Shown here: positions 36,142 through 44,840 of the stretch, in pieces | Layout of the letters: every line of letters starts with the position of its first letter | Numbering within the stretch: the stretch's first letter is position 1 | DNA from: Streptomyces sp. NBC_01264 | Lineage (GTDB): Bacteria; Actinomycetota; Actinomycetes; Streptomycetales; Streptomycetaceae | Length of the DNA: 64,000 nucleotides | Reading direction: 5' to 3' | Assembly: GCF_026340675.1 (NCBI RefSeq) | Contig: NZ_JAPEOX010000001.1 | Coordinates: forward strand, 5,952,001-6,016,000 | The notes under the pieces: generated by a model | The model's database searches: none | Told to the model about the DNA's origin: nothing | Seen by the model: only the letters and a program-made list of their open reading frames with translations | Position numbers and translations under genes: made by a program

Positions 36142-37419
36142 ATGTCCCGCGAGTCCCAGACCGCCCAGCCCGCCGCGCCCGGCCGGCCCGAGCTGCCCGG
36201 CAAGCTTCCGGACCACCTGCGCGCCGAACTGATCGCCTTCCGCCGGGACTTGCACATGCATCCCGAGCTAGGACACCACGAGTTCCGCACCACGGCGGCG
36301 ATCAAGGCCCGGCTGGAGAAAGCGGGCCTGCGTCCCAGGGTGCTGAAGTCGGGCACCGGGCTCATCTGTGACGTCGGCACCTGGGACGGCGTACGTCCGA
36401 TGCTGGCCCTGCGCGCGGACATCGACGCCCTGCCCATCCCGGATGCCAAGACGCACGTCTCGTACCGCTCGACCGTCCCGGACCGCGCCCACGCCTGCGG
36501 CCACGACGTGCACACCGCCGTGGTGCTCGGCGCCGGCCTCGTCCTCGCCGAGCTCGACCGCAAGGGCGAGCTGCCCCGGCCGGTGCGGCTGCTCTTCCAG
36601 CCCGCCGAGGAAGTGCTCCCCGGCGGCGCCACCGAGGCCATCGACTCCGGGGTGCTGGACGGCGTGGGCAAGATCATCGCCCTGCACTGCGACCCCCGGG
36701 TCGACGCCGGCCGCATCGGCCTGCGCACCGGCCCCATCACCTCGGCCTGCGACCGGCTGGAGGTCACCCTCGAAGGGCCCGGCGGGCACACCGCCCGTCC
36801 GCACCTGACCACCGACCTGGTGACGGCGGCCGCCCGGCTCGCCCTGGACCTGCCGGCCCTGCTGACCAAGCGGATGGACGCCCGCTCGGGCATGTCGGTG
36901 ACCTGGGGCCGGATCGAGGCGGGGCACGCCTGCAACGTGATCCCGATGCACGCGGAGCTGTCCGGAACCGTTCGGTGCCTGGACCTGAACTCCTGGCACG
37001 AGGCCCCCGACCAGATCCACGCGATCATCGACGAGATCGCCTCGATGCACCGCGCCAAGTCGGAGATCACCTACGTGCGCGGAGTCCCCCCGGTCGTCAA
37101 CGATCCGATGGTCACCGAGCTGCTGCGCGAGGCGATGAGCGCCCGGCTCGGAGCCGACTCGGTCGAGGACACCGAGCAGAGCCTGGGCGGCGAGGACTTC
37201 TCCTGGTACCTGGAGCACGTCCCCGGAGCCATGGCGCGCCTGGGCGTCCGTACGCCGGGGGACACCGCGAAGCGGGATCTGCACCGGGGTGATTTCGACG
37301 TGGACGAGGCCGCGATCGGGGTCGGCGTGGAGTTCTTCACGGCCGCAGCCCTGCTCGACGGCCACCCCGTCGACCAGCGCGCGGGCCGACGCACCGGACT
37401 CGCGGGGTCGGGCGGGTAG
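36142..37419 (+). CDS. M20-family amidohydrolase (peptidase M20D-like)
   Basis: A 425-residue metal-dependent hydrolase. Motifs: FRRDLHMHPELGHHEF near residue 32-47, LRADIDALPI (about 88-97), ACGHDVHTA with metal His (about 117-125), PAEEVLPGG with catalytic/metal Glu (about 150), and late HACNVIP. Enzymes of this type remove N-acyl groups from amino acids or similar amides. The ATG at 36142 starts the relatives' MSRES-like N-terminus; a GTG at 36130 is also in frame. TTGACC (36099-36104) could be its -35 box, but no matching -10 is clear. Confidence 0.87.
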   Translation: MSRESQTAQPAAPGRPELPGKLPDHLRAELIAFRRDLHMHPELGHHEFRTTAAIKARLEKAGLRPRVLKSGTGLICDVGTWDGVRPMLALRADIDALPIPDAKTHVSYRSTVPDRAHACGHDVHTAVVLGAGLVLAELDRKGELPRPVRLLFQPAEEVLPGGATEAIDSGVLDGVGKIIALHCDPRVDAGRIGLRTGPITSACDRLEVTLEGPGGHTARPHLTTDLVTAAARLALDLPALLTKRMDARSGMSVTWGRIEAGHACNVIPMHAELSGTVRCLDLNSWHEAPDQIHAIIDEIASMHRAKSEITYVRGVPPVVNDPMVTELLREAMSARLGADSVEDTEQSLGGEDFSWYLEHVPGAMARLGVRTPGDTAKRDLHRGDFDVDEAAIGVGVEFFTAAALLDGHPVDQRAGRRTGLAGSGG

Positions 37420-37552
37420 AAGTTCTTACAACATCGGCGATTGATCCGGCGGACGCGTCCGGCCCTTGGTACACATGGGTCGGGCGCGTCGGCAGTCACC
37501 AATCGGTCACTGTCTGGTTCACGACGATCCGATAACGACTCATGAACGGGCC

Positions 37553-37580
37553 TTTAACTGACATCTACGCGCGTTACGAT
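37553..37580 (+). promoter_or_regulatory. promoter of the nucleoside-binding lipoprotein gene with operator in the spacer
   Basis: TTTAAC (37553-37558) and TACGAT (37575-37580) are 16 bp apart. The motif CTACGCGCGTTA (37565-37576), matching 10 of 12 bases of the CTACGCGCGTAG palindrome seen at four other nucleoside genes, fills the spacer and overlaps the -10 box by 2 bp. A bound regulator would exclude polymerase. Confidence 0.65.
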
Positions 37581-37637
37581 CGCGGCGAAACCAGCGCCGG
37601 TCGTGGCGCTTCGGTCAGGTTTTGAAGGAGCCTCCCC

Positions 37638-38696
37638 TTGCGCCGGATCACCAGGATCGCCACCGTGGGCATCGCGTCCGCAGCGCTGGCCCTCTCGGCC
37701 ACCGCCTGCGGCGGTAAGAAGTCCTCGGACTCGTCGTCCGATTCCTCCTCCTCCGCGGAGAAGTCCGCCGCCATCGCGTACGACATCGGTGGCCGCGGCG
37801 ACCAGTCGTTCAACGATGCCGCCTACGAGGGCCTTCATAAGGCCGAGACGGACCTGAAGATCAAGGGCGCCCAGGCGGAGCCCACCGACGGCGAGGGCGA
37901 GGCCGACAAGGTCCAGCGCCTCACCGAGCTGGCCCGCAAGGGCAACAACCCGGTCATCGGCGTCGGCTTCGCCTACGCGCCGGCCATCAAGAAGGTCGCC
38001 GAGAAGTTCCCGGACACCACGTTCGGCATCATCGACGACACCTCGGTGCAGGCGAAGAACATCGCCAACCTCGTCTTCAACGAGGAGCAGGGCTCCTACC
38101 TGGCCGGCGTCGCCGCCGCCAAGGCGTCCAAGACCGGCACGGTCGGCTTCATCGGCGGTGTCGAGGTTCCGCTGATCAAGAAGTTCGAGGCGGGCTTCGC
38201 CCAGGGCGTCAAGGACACCAACCCGAACGCCAAGGTGCTCACCCAGTACCTGACCCAGCCGCCGAACTTCGACGGCTTCGCCAAGCCCGACCTGGGCAAG
38301 GCCGCGGCCGAGGGCCAGCTCGACAAGGGCGCCGACGTGATCTACTCGGCCGCCGGTCTGGCCGGCTCGGGTGCCATCGAGGCCGCCTCCGCCAAGGGCA
38401 AGTGGTCCATCGGCGTCGACTCGGACCAGTACAACCAGGCCGGTCTGGCGAAGTACAAGGACTTCATCCTGACCTCGGTCACCAAGGACGTCTCCGACTC
38501 GGTCTACAACCTGATCAAGTCGGTCCAGGACGGCAAGCCGGAGTCCGGCGAGGTCCGCTACGGCCTGGACAAGGACGGCGTCGGCCTGGCCGACTCCAAC
38601 CCGAAGTACAAGGAGATGACCGACCTCGTCGCCGCGGTCGACAAGGCGAAGGCCGACATCATCGCCAAGAAGGTCACGGCCAAGACCGCCCCGTAA
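37638..38696 (+). CDS. BMP family nucleoside-binding lipoprotein of an ABC importer
   Basis: A 352-residue lipoprotein. The signal ends in lipobox SATAC (Cys24), then a Ser/Asp-rich linker. BMP/PnrA family marks are SFNDAAYEGLHKAE (about 57-70), VIGVGFAYAPAIKKVA, IANLVFNEEQGSYLAGVAAA and GVDSDQYNQ. It starts with TTG, supported by GAAGGAG seven bases upstream and by the intact signal peptide. It is followed by the ATPase and two permeases of the same importer. Given cdd, deoA, add and deoC nearby, purine or pyrimidine nucleosides are the likely ligands. Confidence 0.92.
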   Translation: MRRITRIATVGIASAALALSATACGGKKSSDSSSDSSSSAEKSAAIAYDIGGRGDQSFNDAAYEGLHKAETDLKIKGAQAEPTDGEGEADKVQRLTELARKGNNPVIGVGFAYAPAIKKVAEKFPDTTFGIIDDTSVQAKNIANLVFNEEQGSYLAGVAAAKASKTGTVGFIGGVEVPLIKKFEAGFAQGVKDTNPNAKVLTQYLTQPPNFDGFAKPDLGKAAAEGQLDKGADVIYSAAGLAGSGAIEAASAKGKWSIGVDSDQYNQAGLAKYKDFILTSVTKDVSDSVYNLIKSVQDGKPESGEVRYGLDKDGVGLADSNPKYKEMTDLVAAVDKAKADIIAKKVTAKTAP

Positions 38697-38727
38697 GGCG
38701 TCGTCCGACCTGCATCGCGCGTGATCC

Positions 38728-38768
38728 CCGGGGTCCGGGCAGCGGTCTCCATCGCTCCCGGGCCCCGG
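38728..38768 (+). terminator. attenuator-like hairpin between the binding protein and ATPase genes
   Basis: CCGGGG-T-CCGGG-C-AGCG pairs with CGCTCCCGGGCCCCGG through a stem of about 15 bp with small bulges. Partial termination here would give more binding protein than transporter, as is usual for ABC importers. Confidence 0.65.
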
Positions 38769-38833
38769 CCCGTGTCACGTGGTTTCATGTGATCTTGTGG
38801 CCGGTTGGCCGCAAGTTTTCACTTTCGACAGTG

Positions 38834-38845
38834 CTACGCGCGTAG
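38834..38845. promoter_or_regulatory. nucleoside-regulon operator CTACGCGCGTAG upstream of the ABC ATPase
   Basis: A perfect 12-bp palindrome 84 nt before the inferred ATPase start. A TCGACA (38825-38830) resembles a -35 box immediately upstream, so the site would lie in the promoter spacer, as at the bmp and deoC promoters. It gives the transporter its own regulated promoter. Confidence 0.75.
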
Positions 38846-38928
38846 AAGCATCGTGGACGCGATACTTTCTCCACCCCGCCCTGTCCCCTCCCTGCCTTCA
38901 GCTCCTTCCGCGCCAAGGAGAGTGCGTC

Positions 38929-40605
38929 ATCAACGCGTCCAGCCCGCCCCCCGCCGTAGAACTGCACGGCATCACCAAGCGCTTCCCCGGCGTCGTCGCC
39001 AACAAGGACATCGCGATCACCGTCCGCAAGGGCACGGTCCACGCCCTGATCGGTGAGAACGGCGCCGGCAAGTCGACGCTGATGAAGATCCTCTACGGCA
39101 TGCAGAAGCCGGACGAGGGCACCATCGCCATCGACGGGGAGCAGGTCTCCTTCAGCAGCCCCGGCGATGCCATCGCCCGCGGCATCGGCATGGTGCACCA
39201 GCACTTCATGCTCGCCGACAACCTCACCGTCCTGGAGAACGTGGTCCTCGGCGGCGAGAAGCTCTACGGCATCGGCGCGAAGGCCCGTAAGAAGATCAAG
39301 GAGATCTCGGACGCGTACGGCCTCGGCGTGCGTCCCGACGCCCTGGTCGAGGACCTCGGGGTCGCCGACCGCCAGCGCGTGGAGATCCTCAAGGTCCTCT
39401 ACCGCGGCGCGAAGATCCTCATCCTCGACGAGCCGACCGCGGTCCTCGTGCCGCAGGAGGTCGACGCGCTCTTCGACAACCTGCGCGAGCTCAAGTCCGA
39501 GGGCCTGACCGTCATCTTCATCTCGCACAAGCTGGGCGAGGTCCTGAAGGTCGCCGACGACATCACCGTCATCCGGCGCGGCACCACGGTCGGCACCGCC
39601 GACCCGCGGACCGCCACGACCAAGCAGCTCGCCGAGCTGATGGTCGGCTCCGAGCTGCCCTCGCCGGAGACCCGCGAGTCCACGGTGACCACCGTCCCGA
39701 TGCTCAAGGTCGAACGGCTGACCGTCGCCGAGGGCGGGGCGCCCGTCGTCACGGAGGACACCGCGCGCACGCCGGGCCTGCCGGACGCCAACCTGCGCGA
39801 CAACGCGGTCGCCGGACGCCTGCTGCTCGACGGGATCAGCCTCACGATCCACAAGGGCGAGATCCTCGGCATCGCGGGCGTCGAGGGCAACGGCCAGACC
39901 GAGCTCATCGAGGCCCTCATGGGCATGCTGACCCCCGACGCGGGCGTCATCACCCTCGACGGCAAGGACATCACCAAGTCCCCGGTGCGCAAGCGCCGCG
40001 AGGGCGGCATCGGCTACATCCCCGAGGACCGCCACCGGCACGGTCTGCTGCTGGAGTCCTCCCTCTGGGAGAACCGCATCCTCGGCCACGTCACCGAAGC
40101 CCCCAACTCCAAGCGCGGCATCATCGACCCGAAGGCCGCCCGCAAGGACACCGAGCGGATCGTGCGCGAGTACGACGTCCGCACGCCCGGCATCGAGGTC
40201 ACCGCGGCCTCGCTCTCCGGCGGCAACCAGCAGAAGCTGATCGTCGGCCGCGAGATGAGCCACAACCCGAAGTTCCTCATCGCCGCCCACCCCACCCGCG
40301 GTGTGGACGTCGGTGCGCAGGCGCAGATCTGGGACGCGATCCGGGAGGCCCGCCGCGAAGGCCTGGCGGTCCTGCTGATCTCCGCCGACCTGGACGAGCT
40401 CATCGGCCTGTCCGACACCCTGCGCGTGATCTACCGCGGCCGCCTGGTCGCGGACGCCGACCCCGCGACCGTGACCCCGGAGGAGCTCGGCACCGCCATG
40501 ACGGGTGCTGCATCCGGACACCTCGACGCCACAGACGCCACCGACAACCACTCCGCCGCCGGCACGGATGCCCGTACCGACTCCCCGGAGGACGAGGCCC
40601 GATGA
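38929..40605 (+). CDS. nucleoside ABC importer ATP-binding protein (two fused ATPase domains)
   Basis: About 558 residues with two ABC domains in the RbsA/YufO layout. Domain 1 has Walker A GENGAGKST (42-50), Q-loop VHQHFML, a degenerate signature (GVADRQRVEI) and Walker B ILILDEPTA. Domain 2 has a degenerate Walker A (GVEGNGQTE), signature LSGGNQQK and LIAAHPTRGVD. It powers the two permeases that follow; its stop overlaps the first (ATGA). No ATG, GTG or TTG is available in frame at the right place. AAGGAG (38915-38920) lies 8 nt before an ATC at 38929, the best-placed candidate start. The start is therefore uncertain. Confidence 0.85.
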   Translation: MNASSPPPAVELHGITKRFPGVVANKDIAITVRKGTVHALIGENGAGKSTLMKILYGMQKPDEGTIAIDGEQVSFSSPGDAIARGIGMVHQHFMLADNLTVLENVVLGGEKLYGIGAKARKKIKEISDAYGLGVRPDALVEDLGVADRQRVEILKVLYRGAKILILDEPTAVLVPQEVDALFDNLRELKSEGLTVIFISHKLGEVLKVADDITVIRRGTTVGTADPRTATTKQLAELMVGSELPSPETRESTVTTVPMLKVERLTVAEGGAPVVTEDTARTPGLPDANLRDNAVAGRLLLDGISLTIHKGEILGIAGVEGNGQTELIEALMGMLTPDAGVITLDGKDITKSPVRKRREGGIGYIPEDRHRHGLLLESSLWENRILGHVTEAPNSKRGIIDPKAARKDTERIVREYDVRTPGIEVTAASLSGGNQQKLIVGREMSHNPKFLIAAHPTRGVDVGAQAQIWDAIREARREGLAVLLISADLDELIGLSDTLRVIYRGRLVADADPATVTPEELGTAMTGAASGHLDATDATDNHSAAGTDARTDSPEDEAR

Positions 40606-41717
40606 AGAAACTCGACAAGGACCGGCTGCTCCTCGGCGTCGCCGGGCCCGCGCTCGCGCTGGTCACCGCCTTCCTGCTGACCATGGCCGTGCTGGGCGCG
40701 ACGGGCATCGACCCGATCGAACCCCTGCGTCTGATGGTGGAGAACGCCGGTTACGAGGACGTCCAGATCCTCATCGTGAACCAGGCGGGCACGTACTACC
40801 TCGCGGCCCTGGCCGTGGCCGTCGGCTTCCGGATGAACCTCTTCAACATCGGTGTCGACGGTCAGTACCGCCTCGCGGCGATGCTGTCCGCGGTCGTCGG
40901 TGCCGCCGTCTCGCTGCCCGGCCCGCTCCACATCCTGCTGATCGTGGTCGTCGCCATGCTGACCGGCGCCTTCTGGGCCGGTATCGCCGGCATCCTGAAG
41001 GCCAGGCGCGGAGTCAGCGAGGTCGTCTCCACGATCATGCTGAACGCCATCGCGACCAGCCTGATCGCCTGGCTGATCCTGGCGAAGAACCTCGGCGTCC
41101 AGCCCGCGGGCTCCAACGACCTGACCACCGGTGAGATCGCGAAGTCCGGCTGGTTCCCGGCCCTCACGATCGGGGACGGCCTGGAGATCTACGGCTTCAC
41201 CTTCATCGCCTTCGCGCTGGGCATCGTCTACTGGTTCGGGCTGAACCGGACCCGCTTCGGCTTCGACCTGCGCGCCACCGGTGCCAGCGAGTCCGCCGCC
41301 CAGGCCTCGGGCGTCGACGCCAAGAAGATGATCGTCACCGCGATGCTGATCTCGGGCGCGGTCGCGGGCCTCGCGGGCATGCCTCAGCTGCTGGGTGAGA
41401 CCCACACCTACAACCTGGCCTTCCCGACCGGCATCGGCTTCACCGGCATCACCATCGCGCTGCTCGGACGCAACAGCCCGGTCGGCATCTTCTTCGCCGC
41501 GTTCCTGATGGCCTTCATCGACAAGGCCTCGGCCTCGCTCGACCAGGCCGGGTACGCGAAGGAGATCGGCACGATCATGAAGGGCCTGATCGTGATCGCG
41601 GTCGTCGTCTCCTACGAGCTCGTCCGCCGTTACGGGATCCGACGTCAGCAGCAGAAGGTCGGCGAGGAGCTGGCCGCGGGCCACGCCATTCCGACCGAGA
41701 AGGAGGTCTCGGCGTGA
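40602..41717 (+). CDS. nucleoside ABC importer permease 1
   Basis: A 371-residue permease of the BPD_transp_2 (branched-chain/ribose/BMP) family with about eight or nine helices. The family's Gly-rich segment VGFRMNLFNIGVDGQYRLAAML (short: NLFNIGVDGQ, about 83-92) and the cytoplasmic ATPase-contact region RTRFGFDLRATGASESAAQASGV (about 214-236) are clear. ATG overlaps the ATPase stop, and its own stop overlaps the next permease GTG, so ATPase and both permeases are made in step. Confidence 0.92.
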   Translation: MKKLDKDRLLLGVAGPALALVTAFLLTMAVLGATGIDPIEPLRLMVENAGYEDVQILIVNQAGTYYLAALAVAVGFRMNLFNIGVDGQYRLAAMLSAVVGAAVSLPGPLHILLIVVVAMLTGAFWAGIAGILKARRGVSEVVSTIMLNAIATSLIAWLILAKNLGVQPAGSNDLTTGEIAKSGWFPALTIGDGLEIYGFTFIAFALGIVYWFGLNRTRFGFDLRATGASESAAQASGVDAKKMIVTAMLISGAVAGLAGMPQLLGETHTYNLAFPTGIGFTGITIALLGRNSPVGIFFAAFLMAFIDKASASLDQAGYAKEIGTIMKGLIVIAVVVSYELVRRYGIRRQQQKVGEELAAGHAIPTEKEVSA

Positions 41718-42979
41718 GCACCAGCACCGTTTCCGCGACCAGCGCCGCACCCAAGAAGCAGGGCGGACGCACCAAGCTCACCCTCCCGTGGATCATGCTG
41801 ATCGTCGCGGGCGGCCTCGCGCTGATCTCGCTGGTCCGCGTGATCAGCGGAGCCAACGACCTGACCTCCATCGGCCAGGTCTCCGGAGCGCTCTCCCTCG
41901 CCGTGCCGATCGGCCTCGCCGGACTCGGCGGCCTGTGGGCCGAGCGCGCGGGCGTCGTCAACATCGGCCTCGAGGGCATGATGATCCTCGGCACCTGGTT
42001 CGGTGCCTGGGCCGGCTACCAGTGGGGCCCCTGGACCGGCGTCGTCGCCGGCCTGATCGGCGGCGCCATCGGCGGCCTGCTGCACGCGATCATCACGGTC
42101 ACCTTCAACGTGAACCACATCGTCTCCGGTGTGGCCATCAACATCCTGGCGCTGGGCTTCACCCAGTACCTGTCGAACTTCACGTTCGCCGAGGCGCCGG
42201 GCGGCTCCTCCAAGCAGTCCCCGCGCGTCGATCCGATCTACGAGATCACCGTGCCCGGGTTGTCGGACTGGATGGCCACCCTCCAGGGCAAGCACTGGTT
42301 CTTCGTCTCCGACCTCGCCGGCGTCGTCGGCGGCCTGGTCACCGGCCTGTCGCTGCTGACCGTCGTCGCGCTGCTGCTGATCCCCGGCACCTGGTGGGTG
42401 CTGTGGCGCACCACCTTCGGCCTGCGGCTGCGCTCCTGCGGCGAGAACCCCGTCGCCGCCGAATCGCTCGGCGTCAACGTCTACAAGTACAAGTACATCG
42501 CCGTGATCGTCTCGGGCGCCCTCGCGGGCCTGGGCGGCGCGTTCCTGTCGATCGTGGCCAGCCCGATCTACCAGGAGGGCCAGACCGGCGGCCGCGGCTA
42601 CATCGGTCTCGCCGCGATGATCTTCGGCAACTGGATGCCGGGCGGCATGGCACTGGGCGCCGGACTCTTCGGCTTCACCGACAGCCTCAAGCTGCGCGGC
42701 GGCGCCGAGAACGTCCACGCGATGCTGCTGCTCATCGCGATCCTGCTGGTCCTGGTCGTGGCCTGGCAGCTCTACAAGAAGCGCTACGTCCCGGCCGGTG
42801 TCTCGGCGTTCTTCGCCGTGCTGCTGTTCCTCTGGTACGCGCTCACGGACCAGGTGCCCAGCCAGTTCGTGGACGCGGCCCCGTACCTGACCACGCTGCT
42901 GGTGCTCGCGCTGTCCGCGCAGCGCCTGCGGATGCCGAAGGCGGACGGCATGCCGTACCGCAAGGGCCAGGGCAAGTGA
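41714..42979 (+). CDS. nucleoside ABC importer permease 2
   Basis: A 421-residue permease of the same family, with an extra N-terminal helix and two extra C-terminal helices. Family segments: LWAERAGVVNIGLEGMMILGTWFG (short: NIGLEGMM) and FGLRLRSCGENPVAAESLGVNVY near residue 235-257, the ATPase-contact loop. It pairs with permease 1 to form the heterodimeric channel. GTG and stop both overlap neighbours by 4 bp, coupling it to permease 1 and cytidine deaminase. Confidence 0.92.
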   Translation: MSTSTVSATSAAPKKQGGRTKLTLPWIMLIVAGGLALISLVRVISGANDLTSIGQVSGALSLAVPIGLAGLGGLWAERAGVVNIGLEGMMILGTWFGAWAGYQWGPWTGVVAGLIGGAIGGLLHAIITVTFNVNHIVSGVAINILALGFTQYLSNFTFAEAPGGSSKQSPRVDPIYEITVPGLSDWMATLQGKHWFFVSDLAGVVGGLVTGLSLLTVVALLLIPGTWWVLWRTTFGLRLRSCGENPVAAESLGVNVYKYKYIAVIVSGALAGLGGAFLSIVASPIYQEGQTGGRGYIGLAAMIFGNWMPGGMALGAGLFGFTDSLKLRGGAENVHAMLLLIAILLVLVVAWQLYKKRYVPAGVSAFFAVLLFLWYALTDQVPSQFVDAAPYLTTLLVLALSAQRLRMPKADGMPYRKGQGK

Positions 42980-43368
42980 CGGCCGCTCCCGACTGGGAGG
43001 CCCTGCGCACGGCCGCCCGGGAGGCCATGGCACGGGCGTACGCCCCGTACTCGGGCTTCCCGGTCGGCGTCGCGGCGCTGGTCGACGACGGCCGCACCGT
43101 CGTCGGCTGCAACGTGGAGAACGCCAGCTACGGGCTCGGCCTGTGCGCCGAGTGCGGGCTGGTCTCCTCCCTCCAGGCCACGGGCGGCGGCCGCCTGACG
43201 CACTTCACCTGCGTGGACGGCAAGGGCGAGATCCTCGTCCCCTGCGGCCGCTGCCGCCAGCTCCTCTTCGAGTTCGGCGGCGCCGAGCTCCAGGTGGAGA
43301 CGCCGGAAGGCGTCCTGCCGCTCTCCGCGATGCTGCCGCAGGCCTTCGGGCCGGACCACCTGAGATAG
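42976..43368 (+). CDS. cdd: cytidine deaminase
   Basis: A 130-residue zinc enzyme that deaminates cytidine and deoxycytidine to uridine and deoxyuridine. The zinc/catalytic motif CAECG (about residue 54-58) and PCGRCRQLLFEF (about 87-98) are intact, as is the substrate-side NVENASYGL. This is the small homotetrameric type. The GTG start overlaps the permease stop, so nucleosides entering the cell meet the deaminase made from the same transcript. A hairpin follows, then deoA under its own operator. Confidence 0.94.
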   Translation: MTAAPDWEALRTAAREAMARAYAPYSGFPVGVAALVDDGRTVVGCNVENASYGLGLCAECGLVSSLQATGGGRLTHFTCVDGKGEILVPCGRCRQLLFEFGGAELQVETPEGVLPLSAMLPQAFGPDHLR

Positions 43369-43374
43369 CCGCGC

Positions 43375-43411
43375 GACGGCCCTCCGCCCTGCCGGGCGGG
43401 GGGCCGCCGTC
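43375..43411 (+). terminator. hairpin between cdd and deoA
   Basis: GACGG-CCCTCCGCCC pairs with GGGCGGGGGG-CCGCCGTC around a 4-nt loop, with bulges. It lies immediately after the cdd stop and upstream of the operator of deoA, so deoA is probably a separately controlled unit. Confidence 0.55.
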
Positions 43412-43440
43412 CTTTCCTCCGTACGTACCCCTCCCTCTCT

Positions 43441-43452
43441 CTATGCGCGTAG
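43441..43452. promoter_or_regulatory. nucleoside-regulon operator CTATGCGCGTAG upstream of deoA
   Basis: One mismatch from the CTACGCGCGTAG palindrome, 14 nt upstream of the deoA ATG and directly before its AGAAGGAAG ribosome site. A bound protein would act as a roadblock or block initiation. Confidence 0.7.
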
Positions 43453-43466
43453 AAGGAAGCACTTCC

Positions 43467-44744
43467 ATGGACGTCATCTCCGTCATCCGCACCAAGCGCG
43501 ACCGCGGTGAACTGAGCCCCGAGCAGATCGACTGGGTCATCGACGCGTACACGCGCGGCGTGGTCGCCGACGAGCAGATGTCGGCGCTGGCGATGGCCAT
43601 CCTGCTCAACGGCATGAACCGCACCGAGATCGCCCGCTGGACCGCCGCGATGATCGCCAGCGGCGAGCGGATGAACTTCGACTCCCTCTCCCGCCCGACC
43701 GCGGACAAGCACTCCACCGGCGGCGTCGGCGACAAGATCACCCTGCCGCTGGCCCCGCTCGTCGCCGCCTGCGGCGCGGCCGTGCCGCAGCTCTCGGGCC
43801 GTGGCCTCGGCCACACCGGCGGCACCCTGGACAAGCTGGAATCCATCCCCGGCTGGCGCGCCCTGCTCTCCAACGAGGAGATGCTGCACGTCCTGGACAC
43901 CACCGGCGCCGTCATCTGCGCGGCCGGCGACGGCCTGGCCCCGGCCGACAAGAAGCTCTACGCGCTGCGCGACGTGACCGGCACCGTCGAGGCGATCCCG
44001 CTCATCGCCTCCTCGATCATGTCCAAGAAGATCGCCGAGGGCACCGGCTCCCTCGTCCTGGACGTGAAGGTCGGCACCGGCGCCTTCATGAAGAACATCG
44101 AGGACGCGCGCGAGCTGGCCCGCACGATGGTCGGCCTGGGCACGGACAGCGGGGTCAAGACCGTCGCCCTGCTCACCGACATGTCCACCCCGCTCGGCCT
44201 CACCGCCGGCAATGCCCTGGAGATCCGCGAGTCGGTCGAGGTCCTGGCCGGCGGCGGCCCCTCGGACGTGGTCGAGCTGACCCTGGCCCTGGCCCGGGAA
44301 ATGCTGGACGCCGCGGGCATCAAGGACGCCGACCCGGCGAAGGCCCTGGCCGACGGCCGCGCGATGGACGTGTGGCGCCGGATGATCGCGGCCCAGGGCG
44401 GCGACCCGGACGCGGCCCTGCCCGTCGCCCGCGAGCAGCAGGTGGTCACGGCCCCGTCCTCGGGCGTCCTGACCCGCCTGGACGCGTACGGGGTGGGCGT
44501 GGGCGCCTGGCGCCTGGGCGCCGGCCGCGCGCGCAAGGAGGACCCGGTCCAGGCGGGCGCGGGCATCGAGCTCCACGCGAAGCCGGGCGACACGGTGGTC
44601 GCGGGCCAGCCCCTGATGACCCTGCACACGGACACCCCGGAGAAGTTCGACTACGCCCTCTCCGCGCTGGACGGCACCTTCGACATCGCGGCGGCGGGGA
44701 CTTCCTTCTCCGCCACGCCGATCGTGCTGGACCGCATCGCCTGA
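43467..44744 (+). CDS. deoA: thymidine phosphorylase
   Basis: A 425-residue enzyme that cleaves thymidine or deoxyuridine with phosphate to the base and deoxyribose-1-phosphate. Pyrimidine-nucleoside phosphorylase marks are DKHSTGGVGDK (phosphate site, about 81-91), SGRGLGHTGGTLDKLE (about 110-125) and KVGTGAFMK. A C-terminal barrel-sandwich domain follows. The ATG has GAAGGAAG upstream. It acts after cytidine deaminase and before phosphopentomutase and DeoC; the mutase is not in this window. Confidence 0.95.
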   Translation: MDVISVIRTKRDRGELSPEQIDWVIDAYTRGVVADEQMSALAMAILLNGMNRTEIARWTAAMIASGERMNFDSLSRPTADKHSTGGVGDKITLPLAPLVAACGAAVPQLSGRGLGHTGGTLDKLESIPGWRALLSNEEMLHVLDTTGAVICAAGDGLAPADKKLYALRDVTGTVEAIPLIASSIMSKKIAEGTGSLVLDVKVGTGAFMKNIEDARELARTMVGLGTDSGVKTVALLTDMSTPLGLTAGNALEIRESVEVLAGGGPSDVVELTLALAREMLDAAGIKDADPAKALADGRAMDVWRRMIAAQGGDPDAALPVAREQQVVTAPSSGVLTRLDAYGVGVGAWRLGAGRARKEDPVQAGAGIELHAKPGDTVVAGQPLMTLHTDTPEKFDYALSALDGTFDIAAAGTSFSATPIVLDRIA

Positions 44745-44766
44745 CCTGCGGGTTCTCACTCGGGTG

Positions 44767-44798
44767 AACGGGACCGGTAGACCCTTGCCGGTCCCGTT
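44767..44798 (+). terminator. terminator after deoA
   Basis: AACGGGACCGG and CCGGTCCCGTT form a perfect 11-bp stem around a 10-nt loop, 22 nt after the deoA stop. Confidence 0.85.
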
Positions 44799-44840
44799 AG
44801 GCATGCTGGGATCGGTGACGAACCGAATGAGGAGCACACC

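Noticed and set aside
38922..39056. GTG at 38922 as start of the ABC ATPase
   Set aside because: It is out of frame with the conserved ATPase sequence and only 1 nt from the ribosome site; it works only if one C of the following C-run is an error.
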